Shown here one piece after another: positions 8,667-21,836 of a stretch of 64,000 nucleotides of DNA; within the stretch, counting starts at the first letter, position 1, and every line of letters starts with the position of its first letter. Location of the stretch: positions 186,001 to 250,000 of the forward strand of contig NZ_ATXF01000006.1 in assembly GCF_000421545.1 (NCBI RefSeq), given 5' to 3'. Both the position numbers and the translations under genes were made by a program. The stretch is from Agromyces italicus DSM 16388. Its GTDB lineage: Bacteria > Actinomycetota > Actinomycetes > Actinomycetales > Microbacteriaceae. Below the pieces are notes generated by a model that saw only the letters and a list, made by a program, of their open reading frames with translations, was not told the origin of the DNA and made no database searches.

Positions 8667-9862
8667 TCCGACAGCAGTGCCGCGATCGCGCGGCGGTCGG
8701 GCTTGCCCGAGACGAGCAGCGGCAGTCGGTCGACGGCCACGAGTCGCATGGGTCGGGCGGCGGGGGCGAGGCCCGCGGCATCCGTCGCCGTTCGCAGCGT
8801 CAGCAGGGCGGATGCCTCGTCGCCCACGTCGCCCGCGACCGCGACCGCTGCGCGCTCGCCCCATTCGGTATCCGGCACCGCGACGACGACCGCCTCGGCA
8901 TAGCCCGAAACCGCGCGCACCGCGCGCTCGACCTCGCCGAGTACGACCTTCACGCCGCCCGAGATCATCACGTCGTCGGCGCGTCCGCGTACCCGCAGCA
9001 GCCCATCGGCGGTGAACTCGCCGAGATCGCCGGTGACGTACCACCGCGTGCCGTCGCGATCGGTGCGGAACGCCGCCGCCGTGCGCTCGGGGTCGCCGAG
9101 GTAGCCGTCGGCGAGGCTCGACGATGCGAGCTCGATGCGCCCGCCGTCGAAGCGCACCCTCGTGTCGCCGATGGGAGTGCCGTCGTAGACGCATCCGCCC
9201 GCCGTCTCACTCGATCCATAGGTGCGCACTACGCGCACCCCTGCGTGCTCGGCCCGCTCGGCGAGCGCGGGCGCGAGCGCCTGCCCGCCGACGAGCACCG
9301 CGTCGAACGAGCGCAGCGCGGCCCCCACGAAGGCGTCGCGCTCGGCGGCGTCGAGCAGGCGCGCGAGCTGCGTCGGCACCAGCGAGGTGTAGTGGGGCAC
9401 GTGGTCGTGCATGCGAGCGGATGCCTCGGCGAACGCCGTCGGATCGAATGCCCCCGGCGACAGCGACACGGTCTCGGTGCCGGCGACGAGCCCCCGCACG
9501 ATCACCTGGGCGCCCGCGATGTAATGACCCGGGAGGGCGAGCAGCCACTGCCCCGTGCTGCCGAGCGCGTCGTGCGTGGCGTCGGCGCTCGCGACGAGCG
9601 CGTCGGCCGAGAGCAGCACCCGCTTCGGGGCATCCGTCGAACCGCTCGTCTCCACGACGAGCGCGACCCGGTCGCCGACCTCGCCCGCGATGTCGCGCGA
9701 ACTGCCGCCATCAGGCGCGAATGCCGACCGATTGTGCGACATCAGATGGTCGGCGGCGGGCTGCGGGGCGGGCCAGACGGCCGGTCCTCCGTCGAGGGCG
9801 GCGGCGAGCGCACGCGTCAACTCCGGGACATCCGACGCCCGAACCCCGATGAGCGGTTTCAC
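8663..9862 (-). CDS. menE: o-Succinylbenzoate-CoA ligase MenE
   Basis: About 399 aa, an ANL-superfamily adenylating enzyme that makes OSB-CoA from o-succinylbenzoate, ATP and CoA. The P-loop is VVETSGSTDAPKRVLLSADAL, the A5-like motif RTYGSSETAGGCVYDG, A7 WYVTGDLGEFTADGLLRVRGRADDVMISGG is complete, and the A10 lysine is in LLVSGKPDRRAI. It is short at the N-terminus, as MenE often is. Three in-frame GTGs (9877, 9871, 9862) could be the start; I take the last (KPLIGVR follows), with moderate certainty. menB lies 43 bases upstream. The stop codon overlaps that of the convergent transporter. Confidence 0.9.
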   Translation of the reverse strand: MKPLIGVRASDVPELTRALAAALDGGPAVWPAPQPAADHLMSHNRSAFAPDGGSSRDIAGEVGDRVALVVETSGSTDAPKRVLLSADALVASADATHDALGSTGQWLLALPGHYIAGAQVIVRGLVAGTETVSLSPGAFDPTAFAEASARMHDHVPHYTSLVPTQLARLLDAAERDAFVGAALRSFDAVLVGGQALAPALAERAEHAGVRVVRTYGSSETAGGCVYDGTPIGDTRVRFDGGRIELASSSLADGYLGDPERTAAAFRTDRDGTRWYVTGDLGEFTADGLLRVRGRADDVMISGGVKVVLGEVERAVRAVSGYAEAVVVAVPDTEWGERAAVAVAGDVGDEASALLTLRTATDAAGLAPAARPMRLVAVDRLPLLVSGKPDRRAIAALLSD

Positions 9863-9905
9863 CGACGCCACCGACACCGGCTCGGCCGGTTCGCGATAAC
9901 CGGCA

Positions 9906-10886
9906 TCAGTAGTGCCACGGGTAGGGACCCCAATCGGGGTCGCGCTTCTCGAGGAAGGCGTCGCGGCCCTCGACGGCCTCGTCGGTGCCGTAGGCGAGCC
10001 GCGTCGCCTCGCCCGCGAACACCTGCTGGCCGACCATGCCGTCATCGACCGCGTTGAACGCGAACTTCAGCATGCGGATCGCAGTGGGCGACTTCGTGAG
10101 GACCGTGCGCGCCATCGCGATCGCCTCGCGCTCGAGCTCGGCGTGCGGCACGACCCGGTTCACCGCGCCCATCTCGTACGCGCGATCCGCCGAGTACTCC
10201 TCGGCGAGGAAGAACACCTCGCGAGCGAACTTCTGCCCGATCTGGCGGGCGAAGTACGCCGAGCCGTAGCCGGCGTCGAAGGAGCCCACATCGGCGTCGG
10301 TCTGCTTGAAGCGCCCGTGCTCGCGCGAAGCGATCGTGAGGTCGCAGACCACGTGCAGCGAGTGGCCTCCGCCCGCCGCCCAGCCTGGCACGACGGCGAT
10401 GACGACCTTCGGCATGAAGCGGATGAGTCGCTGCACCTCGAGGATGTGGAGACGTCCGAGGCTCGCCGCCGCGGGTCGAGGAGGCGACGAAGGAGACGAC
10501 TCGAAACCCCCTCGCTCGCCCGGCTTCGAGACGGCGCTTCGCGTCTCCCCAGCCCGCTGGTCGGGTTCATACTTGTACCCGTCGCGCCCGCGGATGCGCT
10601 GATCGCCGCCCGAACAGAACGCCCAGCCGCCGTCCTTCGCGCTCGGGCCGTTGCCCGTCAGCAACACCACGCCGATGCGCGAGTTCGTGCGCGCGTCTTC
10701 GAGGGCATGAAAGAGCTCGTCGACCGTGTGCGGCCGGAACGCGTTGCGCACCTCGGGCCGGTCGAACGCGACGCGGGCGATGCGTCCGTCGATCGAGTGG
10801 TGGTAGGTGATGTCGGTGAAGGATGCACCCGCGGGAGCCGCGGCCCACTCGCTCGGATCGAACAGTTCGGAGACCTCGGTGCTCAT
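9906..10886 (-). CDS. menB: 1,4-dihydroxy-2-naphthoyl-CoA synthase MenB, with an in-frame repeat insertion
   Basis: 326 aa, slightly longer than usual (about 280-315). This crotonase-fold enzyme cyclises OSB-CoA to DHNA-CoA. Motifs: FDRPEVRNAFRPHTVDEL, the oxyanion segment WAFCSGGDQRIRGRDGY, VVPGWAAGGGHSLHVVCDL, and the active-site region DADVGSFDAGYGSAYFARQ, ending with DPDWGPYPWHY. Between GRDGYKYE and GRLHILEVQRL, residues about 111-138 (GETRSAVSKPGERGGFESS and neighbours) come from a family A repeat. In known MenB structures this segment is a mobile loop near the active site, so the insertion may be tolerated. ATG six bases after TAGGCT. Confidence 0.93.
   Translation of the reverse strand: MSTEVSELFDPSEWAAAPAGASFTDITYHHSIDGRIARVAFDRPEVRNAFRPHTVDELFHALEDARTNSRIGVVLLTGNGPSAKDGGWAFCSGGDQRIRGRDGYKYEPDQRAGETRSAVSKPGERGGFESSPSSPPRPAAASLGRLHILEVQRLIRFMPKVVIAVVPGWAAGGGHSLHVVCDLTIASREHGRFKQTDADVGSFDAGYGSAYFARQIGQKFAREVFFLAEEYSADRAYEMGAVNRVVPHAELEREAIAMARTVLTKSPTAIRMLKFAFNAVDDGMVGQQVFAGEATRLAYGTDEAVEGRDAFLEKRDPDWGPYPWHY
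10473..10555. repeat. Family A inverted pair inside menB
   Basis: The left arm 10473-10509 contains GGGTCGAGGAGGCGACGAAG. The right arm 10520-10555 contains GGCTTCGAGACGGCGCTTCG. The arms are imperfect inverted copies read through in frame by menB. Confidence 0.8.
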
Positions 10887-10983
10887 GCTCCAAGCCTATT
10901 GCGGGTGATCCGACGGGCTGCCCTCATGCCCCGAACCCTGCATGCCCGTAGCCGCCGCCGTCTCCGAGGTGGATACTCGGAGC
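10887..10983. promoter_or_regulatory. Divergent promoters of menB and the AhpD-like gene
   Basis: TAGGCT (minus strand, 10893-10898) is six bases before the menB ATG. GATACT (plus strand, 10972-10977) is six bases before ATG 10984. Both look leaderless. Confidence 0.45.
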
Positions 10984-11574
10984 ATGTTCATCACGGGGGT
11001 GGCGGAGGCCGAGGCCGACGGCGAGGTCGCCGAGTACTACGAGACCCAGCGGGGCATCTGGGGGTTCCTTCCGAACTACGCCGCGAGCTTCTCGCATCGC
11101 CCCGGGGTGGCCGCCGCCTGGCAGACCCTCAACCTGGCGATCCGGGGCGGCATGGATCGCCGCAGGTACGAGATCGTCACGATCGCCGCGGCACGGGCGC
11201 GACGCTCGACCGCCTGCACGGCGGCGCACTCGAAGTTCCTGCGCGACGCGTGCGACGACGACGCCACGATGCGGGCGATCTCCGAACGGCCCGACGGCGC
11301 GAATCTCGGTGAGCTCGATCGCGCGCTGTACGAGTTCGCGACGGCCGTCGCCACCGATGCCGCGGCGATCCGGCGCGCCGACGTCGAGCGGCTGCGCGCC
11401 CTCGGCCTCTCCGACACCGACATCGCCGATGTCGTCTTCGCCGTTGCCGCTCGTTGCTTCTTCACCGCCGTGCTCGACGGCACCGGCGTGCAGCTCGATC
11501 CCGAGACCGCCGCCGAGTTCGAACCCGAACTGCTCGCCTCGATGATCGTCGGCCGCCCCGTCGCCGGCACCTGA
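10984..11574 (+). CDS. AhpD/carboxymuconolactone decarboxylase-like protein with altered Cys motif
   Basis: About 196 aa, all-helical AhpD-like fold. FLPNYAASFSHRPGVAAAWQTLN, the RRRYEIVTIAAARARRS helix and CTAAHSKFLRDA match peroxidase-related CMD proteins. The redox motif is normally CxxCxxxH; here it reads SxxCxxxH, so the first cysteine is a serine and a disulfide-forming peroxidase cycle is unlikely. Its role is therefore unclear. The start at MFITGVAEAEADG is preferred over ATG 10942 because it follows a GATACT box by six bases. It stands between menB and menC, divergent from menB and 46 bp ahead of menC, with which it may be co-transcribed. Confidence 0.72.
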   Translation: MFITGVAEAEADGEVAEYYETQRGIWGFLPNYAASFSHRPGVAAAWQTLNLAIRGGMDRRRYEIVTIAAARARRSTACTAAHSKFLRDACDDDATMRAISERPDGANLGELDRALYEFATAVATDAAAIRRADVERLRALGLSDTDIADVVFAVAARCFFTAVLDGTGVQLDPETAAEFEPELLASMIVGRPVAGT

Positions 11575-11620
11575 GTCTGGAGACCGCGCGTCGCGGCTCG
11601 CGCAGTGCCACGATGGGTGC

Positions 11621-12655
11621 ATGACCGACGCCAGCGCCGCCGCACCACTGCCGCACCCCGCACCCGTGCCGCGCCTCGACGAGCTGATCGGCACCGCCCG
11701 AGTGGTCGCGCTGCCGCTCATCACCCGCTTCCGCGGCATCGAGGTTCGCGAGGCCGTGCTGATCGAGGGCCCGCAGGGCTGGACGGAGTTCTCCCCCTTC
11801 GCGGAATACGACGACGACGAGGCATCCGCCTGGCTCGCCGCCGCGATCGATTTCGGCTGGAACGCGCAGCCGGCGGCGCTCCGCGACCGGATCCCCGTGA
11901 ACGCGACCGTTCCCGCCGTCGACCCCGACAGCGTGCCGGCGGTGCTCGCCCGCTTCCCGGGCTGCCGCACCGCGAAGGTGAAGGTGGCCGGCGCCGACCA
12001 GACCCTCGCCCAGGACGTCGCGCGCGTGCGCGCCGTGCGCGAAGCCCTCGGCCCGGAGGGGCGCGTCCGTCTCGACGCGAACGGCGGCTGGAACGTCGAC
12101 GAGGCCGAGCACGCCATCCACGCGCTCGCGCCCTTCGACCTCGAGTACGTCGAGCAGCCGTGCGCGACGGTCGAGGAGCTCGCCGAGATCCGTCGGCGCA
12201 CGAGGTACATGGGCATCCCGATCGCGGCCGACGAGAGCGTGCGGCGTGCCGACGACCCGCTCGCCGTCGCCGAGGCGGGCGCGGCCGACCTCCTCGTCAT
12301 CAAGGCGCAACCGCTCGGCGGAATCCGCCGGGCGCTCGCGATCGTCGAGGCGGCCGGCCTGCCGGTCGTGGTGTCGAGCGCGCTCGACACGAGCATCGGA
12401 CTCGCGATGGGCGCGCACCTCGCGGCGGCGGTGCCGACGCTCGAATTCGATTGCGGGCTCGGCACGGCGTCACTGCTCGCAGCGGATGTCACGCGCGCAC
12501 CGCTCGTTCCCGAAGACGGGTCGATCGCGGTGCGCCGCGTCACGCCCGACCCCGAGCTGCTCGACCGTTACGCGGCTGCCGAGGAGCGCGTGGACTGGTG
12601 GCTCGAACGGCTCGGCCGCTGTCACGACGTACTGCGGCTCCGCGACGCGCAGTGA
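11621..12655 (+). CDS. menC: o-Succinylbenzoate synthase MenC
   Basis: 344 aa, enolase superfamily. It dehydrates SHCHC to o-succinylbenzoate with Mg2+. The catalytic lysine pair is in CRTAKVKVAG; metal ligands are in VRLDANGGWN (Asp), EYVEQPC (Glu) and IAADESVR (Asp); the second catalytic lysine is in LLVIKAQPLGGI. VVSSALDTSIGLAMGAHLAA is the C-terminal MenC hallmark. The start is the ATG six bases after CACGAT, a weak -10. It completes the menF-D-E-B-A-C set, of which only menH (SHCHC synthase) and the DHNA-CoA thioesterase are not seen here. Confidence 0.93.
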   Translation: MTDASAAAPLPHPAPVPRLDELIGTARVVALPLITRFRGIEVREAVLIEGPQGWTEFSPFAEYDDDEASAWLAAAIDFGWNAQPAALRDRIPVNATVPAVDPDSVPAVLARFPGCRTAKVKVAGADQTLAQDVARVRAVREALGPEGRVRLDANGGWNVDEAEHAIHALAPFDLEYVEQPCATVEELAEIRRRTRYMGIPIAADESVRRADDPLAVAEAGAADLLVIKAQPLGGIRRALAIVEAAGLPVVVSSALDTSIGLAMGAHLAAAVPTLEFDCGLGTASLLAADVTRAPLVPEDGSIAVRRVTPDPELLDRYAAAEERVDWWLERLGRCHDVLRLRDAQ

Positions 12656-12723
12656 CCCCTGCACCGACACGGCCCGACCGATCGATTAGGTTTGCCGAGT
12701 CCGCCCGATTCGACCCGAAAGCC

Positions 12724-13734
12724 ATGATGACCACCAGAACTCGACGTTTCACGACCATGCTGGCTGCCGCCGCGACGGTCGCCGCCCTCTCCGGCGCCAT
12801 CGCCGGCCCTGCTGCGCCCGCTTCCGCAGCCTGGGCGCCCCAGATCGAGCGTCTGTCCGGCGCAGACCGCTACCAGACCGCCGTCGCGATCTCGAAGAAG
12901 TTCCCGGCCGGACCGACCCATGTCTTCATCGCGACGGGCGAGGCGTTCCCCGATGCGCTGAGCGTCTCGGCGCTCGCCTCGTCGTATGAGAGCCCGCTGC
13001 TGCTCGTGCAGAAGAACTCCATCCCCGCGGGTGTGGTGAATGAGATCAAGCGACTGAAGCCCCGTGAGATCCTCATCGCCGGCGGCACCGGCGCCGTCAG
13101 CAAGAACGTCGAGAACCAGCTCTCGAAGCTCGTCGGCGAACTCAACCGTGCTTCGGGCGCCGACCGTTATGACACGAGCCTTGCGATCGCGCAATTCGGC
13201 CCGTGGTACAACGGCGCAACGTTCGTTGCGACCGGTCGCGACTTCCCCGATGCGCTGACGGCCGCTCCGGTCGCCGGCGATTTCGGGGCCCCGGTGCTGC
13301 TCGTCGACGGCAAGCGCTCGTCGCTCGACAGTGCGACGAAGAACGCCATCGTTGCGAACGGCCCCAAGTTCGCCGCCGTCATCGGCGGCACCGGCGCCGT
13401 GTCCGCCGGAATCTTCAAGCAGCTCGGCGGCCTGCACGCGACGATGTACCGCTTCAACGGCAGCGACCGCTACGAGACGGGCGTGAAGCTGAACGATCAG
13501 CACTTCGGCAGCGACTACGACGTCGCGTATCTCGCCGTGGGCACCGGCTACGCCGACGCGCTCGCGGGCGGCTCGCTCGCAGCTCAGAACGGCCCCCTCT
13601 TCCTCGTGCAGCGCAACTGCATCCCGAGTGTCGTGCTCGACTCGCTGAACAAGGCGCAGCCCGCGAAGGTCGTGCTGCTCGGCGGCAAGGGCGTGCTCAC
13701 CGACGGCGTGGCGAAGCTCAAGCGCTGCGCCTGA
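12724..13734 (+). CDS. Secreted cell wall-binding repeat 2 protein
   Basis: 336 aa. A signal peptide (basic RTRRF, hydrophobic core, ASAA near residue 36) is followed by three CW_binding_2 repeats. Each starts with a variant of RxSGADRYxTA (LSGADRYQTAVAIS, ASGADRYDTSLAIA, FNGSDRYETGVKLN) and contains FPDAL or YADAL and an IGGTGAVS/LGGKGVLT turn. Such repeats anchor proteins non-covalently to the wall, as in clostridial S-layer proteins; no other domain is present, so this is either a minimal wall-associated protein or an adaptor. Two ATGs are adjacent at the start; a -10-like TAGGTT lies upstream. A strong terminator follows. Confidence 0.88.
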   Translation: MMTTRTRRFTTMLAAAATVAALSGAIAGPAAPASAAWAPQIERLSGADRYQTAVAISKKFPAGPTHVFIATGEAFPDALSVSALASSYESPLLLVQKNSIPAGVVNEIKRLKPREILIAGGTGAVSKNVENQLSKLVGELNRASGADRYDTSLAIAQFGPWYNGATFVATGRDFPDALTAAPVAGDFGAPVLLVDGKRSSLDSATKNAIVANGPKFAAVIGGTGAVSAGIFKQLGGLHATMYRFNGSDRYETGVKLNDQHFGSDYDVAYLAVGTGYADALAGGSLAAQNGPLFLVQRNCIPSVVLDSLNKAQPAKVVLLGGKGVLTDGVAKLKRCA

Positions 13735-13753
13735 TCACGGGCGCATCATCATG

Positions 13754-13780
13754 GGGCCGCGGCGATTCGCCGCGGCCCTT
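13754..13780 (+). terminator. Rho-independent-like terminator
   Basis: GGGCCGCGGCG, three-base loop ATT, CGCCGCGGCCC, then TT. It lies 20 bases after the stop of the wall-binding gene. A second hairpin with arms ACCCCCA/TGGGGGT is at 13802-13819. Confidence 0.7.
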
Positions 13781-13949
13781 CGATGTCGGTTCCCCCACAC
13801 CACCCCCAGCAATGGGGGTCGGTGATGTCGACACGATCGCGGCGCATCAGGGTGAGCACGGATGCCGCACCCGCACGCCGGCACGACGGTTGAGGTCGTG
13901 CGCGCGCCGCCCGGGCGCGCGCGCCTCGAACCCACCCGAAGGGAATCAC

Positions 13950-14375
13950 ATGTCCAAGCGGACCTTGACCAACATCACGGCGGGCGTCGCGCTCGCCGCG
14001 GCCGGTGTGCTCGTCACCGGCGCCGGCGCCTACGCGCACGAGTGCTTCAACCCGAACCGCTCCGAGCAGGGCAACGCCGGGGCGTCGAACTCGCAGTCCT
14101 GGTTCACCGTGCACGTCGAGGAGCTCACGTTCGGCCTCCCCGAGGCCGATGCCGAATGCGTGCTCGATGCCTACGCCGAGACCGGCGCGCCGAGCTCGTT
14201 CACCATCAAGATCAAGGGCGCGAACGGCCAAGACGGCACGCTCGGGTCCAGCAATCCGAACAACGAGGTGAAAGCCTCAGACGGCAAGGGCATCGACGAG
14301 ATCTTCGCCGCGCACGGCGACGACATCGTCGGCAGTTTCATGTCGTGCGGGGTCGAACCGCCGTTCCCGGCCTGA
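13950..14375 (+). CDS. Small secreted protein of unknown function
   Basis: 141 aa. Clear signal peptide: MSKRTLTNITAG, a hydrophobic stretch and AYA followed by HEC, so cleavage is likely after residue 29. The mature part is about 112 residues, acidic, with three cysteines and motifs FNPNRSEQGNAGASNSQSW and NNEVKASDGKGIDEI. I recognise no domain. GAAGGGA eight bases upstream is a good ribosome binding site. It stands alone between the wall-binding gene and the convergent amylase-pullulanase gene. Confidence 0.75.
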   Translation: MSKRTLTNITAGVALAAAGVLVTGAGAYAHECFNPNRSEQGNAGASNSQSWFTVHVEELTFGLPEADAECVLDAYAETGAPSSFTIKIKGANGQDGTLGSSNPNNEVKASDGKGIDEIFAAHGDDIVGSFMSCGVEPPFPA

Positions 14376-14403
14376 GCGACTGCGGGAGCGACGAATCCTC
14401 GCC

Positions 14404-14496
14404 GGTCGAGGAGCGCCGACGCGCAGCGGCGACGCGTCTCGAGACCGGGTCACCAGGTCTCGAGACGCGTCCTCCTTCGTCGGGCGCTCCTCGACC
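14404..14496. repeat. Family A inverted pair between convergent genes
   Basis: GGTCGAGGAGCG...GCGTCTCGAGACC (14404-14446) and its inverse GGTCTCGAGACGC...GCGCTCCTCGACC (14456-14496), with a nine-base loop. It sits between the stop of the small secreted protein and the stop of the pullulanase gene. It could act as a bidirectional terminator. Confidence 0.85.
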
Positions 14497-14504
14497 AGCA
14501 GGGG

Positions 14505-20194
<5,690 letters not shown>

Positions 20195-20244
20195 CTTCGA
20201 CTCCCGATTCCCGGCACGACTCCGTGCCACCGACACTGCTCGCG

Positions 20245-20283
20245 AAGGTAGCAGCGTCTCCACGGTTAATGCAAGCGTTTGCA
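20245..20283 (-). promoter_or_regulatory. Promoter and LacI-type operator of the amylase gene
   Basis: TGCAAGCGTTTGCA (20270-20283) fits the TGCAANCGNTTGCA palindrome of LacI-family maltose/starch regulators. On the minus strand a -35 TTGCAT (20269-20274) overlaps it, and a -10 TACCTT (20245-20250) follows after 18 bp. Start codon about 50 bp downstream of the -10. Confidence 0.7.
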
Positions 20284-20468
20284 GTCGGGATGGGCAATGA
20301 TGACACGAAGGTGAGGTTCCGACTCAGGGCCGGAGTGCAATCGCTGTCACTCCATCGGTCGCAGTCGTCAGTAACCGGCGCCGCAACCTCCCGGAACTCA
20401 GCCGCACGAGCGAATGCGAAGCCGGAGTTGCGGCGAACCGGGGCGGAGGAGGGTCGAGCTCACATCAT

Positions 20469-20574
20469 TACGTCACTGATATGCGTCTGGTATCAGCACC
20501 GGTGCCCGCGGCGCGCGACGACATCGCTGATCCGCAGACGGTCTCAGTGATACCAAGCACGTATCAGTGACGTA
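20469..20574. repeat. 106-bp imperfect inverted repeat with perfect 13-bp ends
   Basis: It begins TACGTCACTGATA (20469-20481) and ends with the exact inverse TATCAGTGACGTA (20562-20574). Inside, TGGTATCA is matched by TGATACCA at the symmetrical place. Each arm is about 44 bp. No flanking target duplication is evident. Confidence 0.7.
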
Positions 20575-20586
20575 GTCCGTTCCACG

Positions 20587-20715
20587 GGACGGTCGCGCAG
20601 GACGGTCGCGCGGGACGGTCGCGCGGGACGGTCGAGGGAGCCGTCTCACCGATGCGGGCGAACGCGAAGGCGAAGGCGAAAGCGACTGAGCGACTGAGCG
20701 ACTGAGCGACTGAGC
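20587..20715. repeat. Two short tandem repeats (13-bp and 8-bp units)
   Basis: GGACGGTCGCGCG recurs about four times at exact 13-bp spacing (20587, 20600, 20613, 20626). After a short spacer with GCGAAG units, GACTGAGC occurs four times in perfect tandem (20684-20715), ending ten bases before the ccsB stop. Confidence 0.85.
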
Positions 20716-20724
20716 GACGACGAC

Positions 20725-21798
20725 TCAGAGTCCCGAGTAGGCGTGCAGTCCCTTGAAGAAGAGGTTCACCACGGTGAAGTTGAACAGCACCGTCGAGAAG
20801 CCGATGATCGCGAGCCAGGCCGAGCGCGAGCCGCGCCAGCCGCGCGTCGCGCGCGCATGGATGTACCCGGCGTAGACCACCCAGATGATGAAGGTCCACA
20901 CCTCCTTGGTGTCCCAGCCCCAGTAGCGGCCCCAGGCCTTCTCGGCCCAGACCGCGCCGGCCATGAGGGTGAAGGTCCACATGATGAAGCCGATGATGTT
21001 GACGCGGTAGGCGAGGTTCTCGAGCGAGACCGCGTCGGGCAGGGTCGCGAGGAAGCTCGCCTTCGCGGCCTTCGCCGAGGCGATCACGGCCTCGCGGCGG
21101 GCCTGCATGAGCTGCACGACCGACAGCGCGAACCCGAGGGCGAAGAAGCCGACGGAGGCGCTCGCGACGAACACGTGGATCACGAGCCAGATCGACTGCA
21201 GCGCCGGCGGCAGCGGGATGGGGCTCACGTAGAAGTTGATGGTCGCGACGCCGAGCAGCACGAGCACGAGGCCCGTGACGAAGGTGCCGAGGAAGCGCAG
21301 ATCCTGCTTGGCCACGACCAGCACGAGAAGGAACACCGTCGTGATGATGAGCGTGCCCGTGAGCGCGAACTCGTACATGTTGGCCCAGGGCACGCGGCCC
21401 GCGGCGAGGCCGCGCAGCACGGTTCCGGAGAGGTGCAGCAGCCAGGCGAGCACCGTCATCGCGACGCCCACGCGAAGCGCAGGCGAACGTCCGTAGGCGA
21501 CGGATGCCCCGGCGCCCGGGCCGCCCGCGGCGCCGAGCTTGACCTTCGCCGGCCGCGCGGGCCCTGCGCTCGCACCGCCCTCGGCGGCCGCTGCCGCTGC
21601 GCTCGCCTTCGCCGCCGCTGCGGCCTGGAGCACCCCGACGTGCTCGGGCGCCCCCGCCGTCACCTCGGGCGTGGCATCCGCCGCGGCCGTGACCGCCGCC
21701 GAGCGCTTGGCGAGGTCGATCGAGAACGCGATGAACGCGATCGCGTACACGACCATGGCCGAGTACACGCAGAGGATGGAGATCTCGTCGAGCTGCAC
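20725..21798 (-). CDS. ccsB: Cytochrome c biogenesis protein CcsB (CcsA/ResC type)
   Basis: 357 aa. The heme-handling signature WGRYWGWDTKEVWTFIIW (WWD domain) is present, with conserved histidines in WLLHLSG, WLVIHVFVAS and YIHARAT. About eight membrane helices. An Ala-rich cytosolic insertion (residues about 33-95) separates the first helix from the rest. With ResB it exports heme and ligates it to apocytochrome c CxxCH motifs outside the membrane (system II). It is last in the operon, 38 bp after resB. The naming follows actinobacterial usage; in Bacillus the homologue is ResC. Confidence 0.93.
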   Translation of the reverse strand: MQLDEISILCVYSAMVVYAIAFIAFSIDLAKRSAAVTAAADATPEVTAGAPEHVGVLQAAAAAKASAAAAAAEGGASAGPARPAKVKLGAAGGPGAGASVAYGRSPALRVGVAMTVLAWLLHLSGTVLRGLAAGRVPWANMYEFALTGTLIITTVFLLVLVVAKQDLRFLGTFVTGLVLVLLGVATINFYVSPIPLPPALQSIWLVIHVFVASASVGFFALGFALSVVQLMQARREAVIASAKAAKASFLATLPDAVSLENLAYRVNIIGFIMWTFTLMAGAVWAEKAWGRYWGWDTKEVWTFIIWVVYAGYIHARATRGWRGSRSAWLAIIGFSTVLFNFTVVNLFFKGLHAYSGL

Positions 21799-21836
21799 CG
21801 TTCTACCTTACGTCGAATGCGGGGTTGGTCTGGGGG

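Larger units (their letters stand above)
20284..20724. other. 440-bp gene-free region with structured repeats
   Basis: No credible coding frame. It holds a long imperfect inverted repeat (20469-20574), a 13-bp tandem repeat (from 20587) and an 8-bp tandem repeat (to 20715), all described separately. It lies downstream of ccsB and upstream of the amylase gene, both on the minus strand. The repeats may terminate the cytochrome-maturation transcript. Confidence 0.7.

Noticed and set aside
20587..20715. Possible CRISPR array
   Set aside because: The units are contiguous and only 8-13 bp, with no spacers and no cas genes nearby.
20284..20724. A riboswitch or small RNA gene
   Set aside because: Strong secondary structure is present, but no known aptamer pattern was recognised and the position is downstream of the ccs operon; described as repeats instead.
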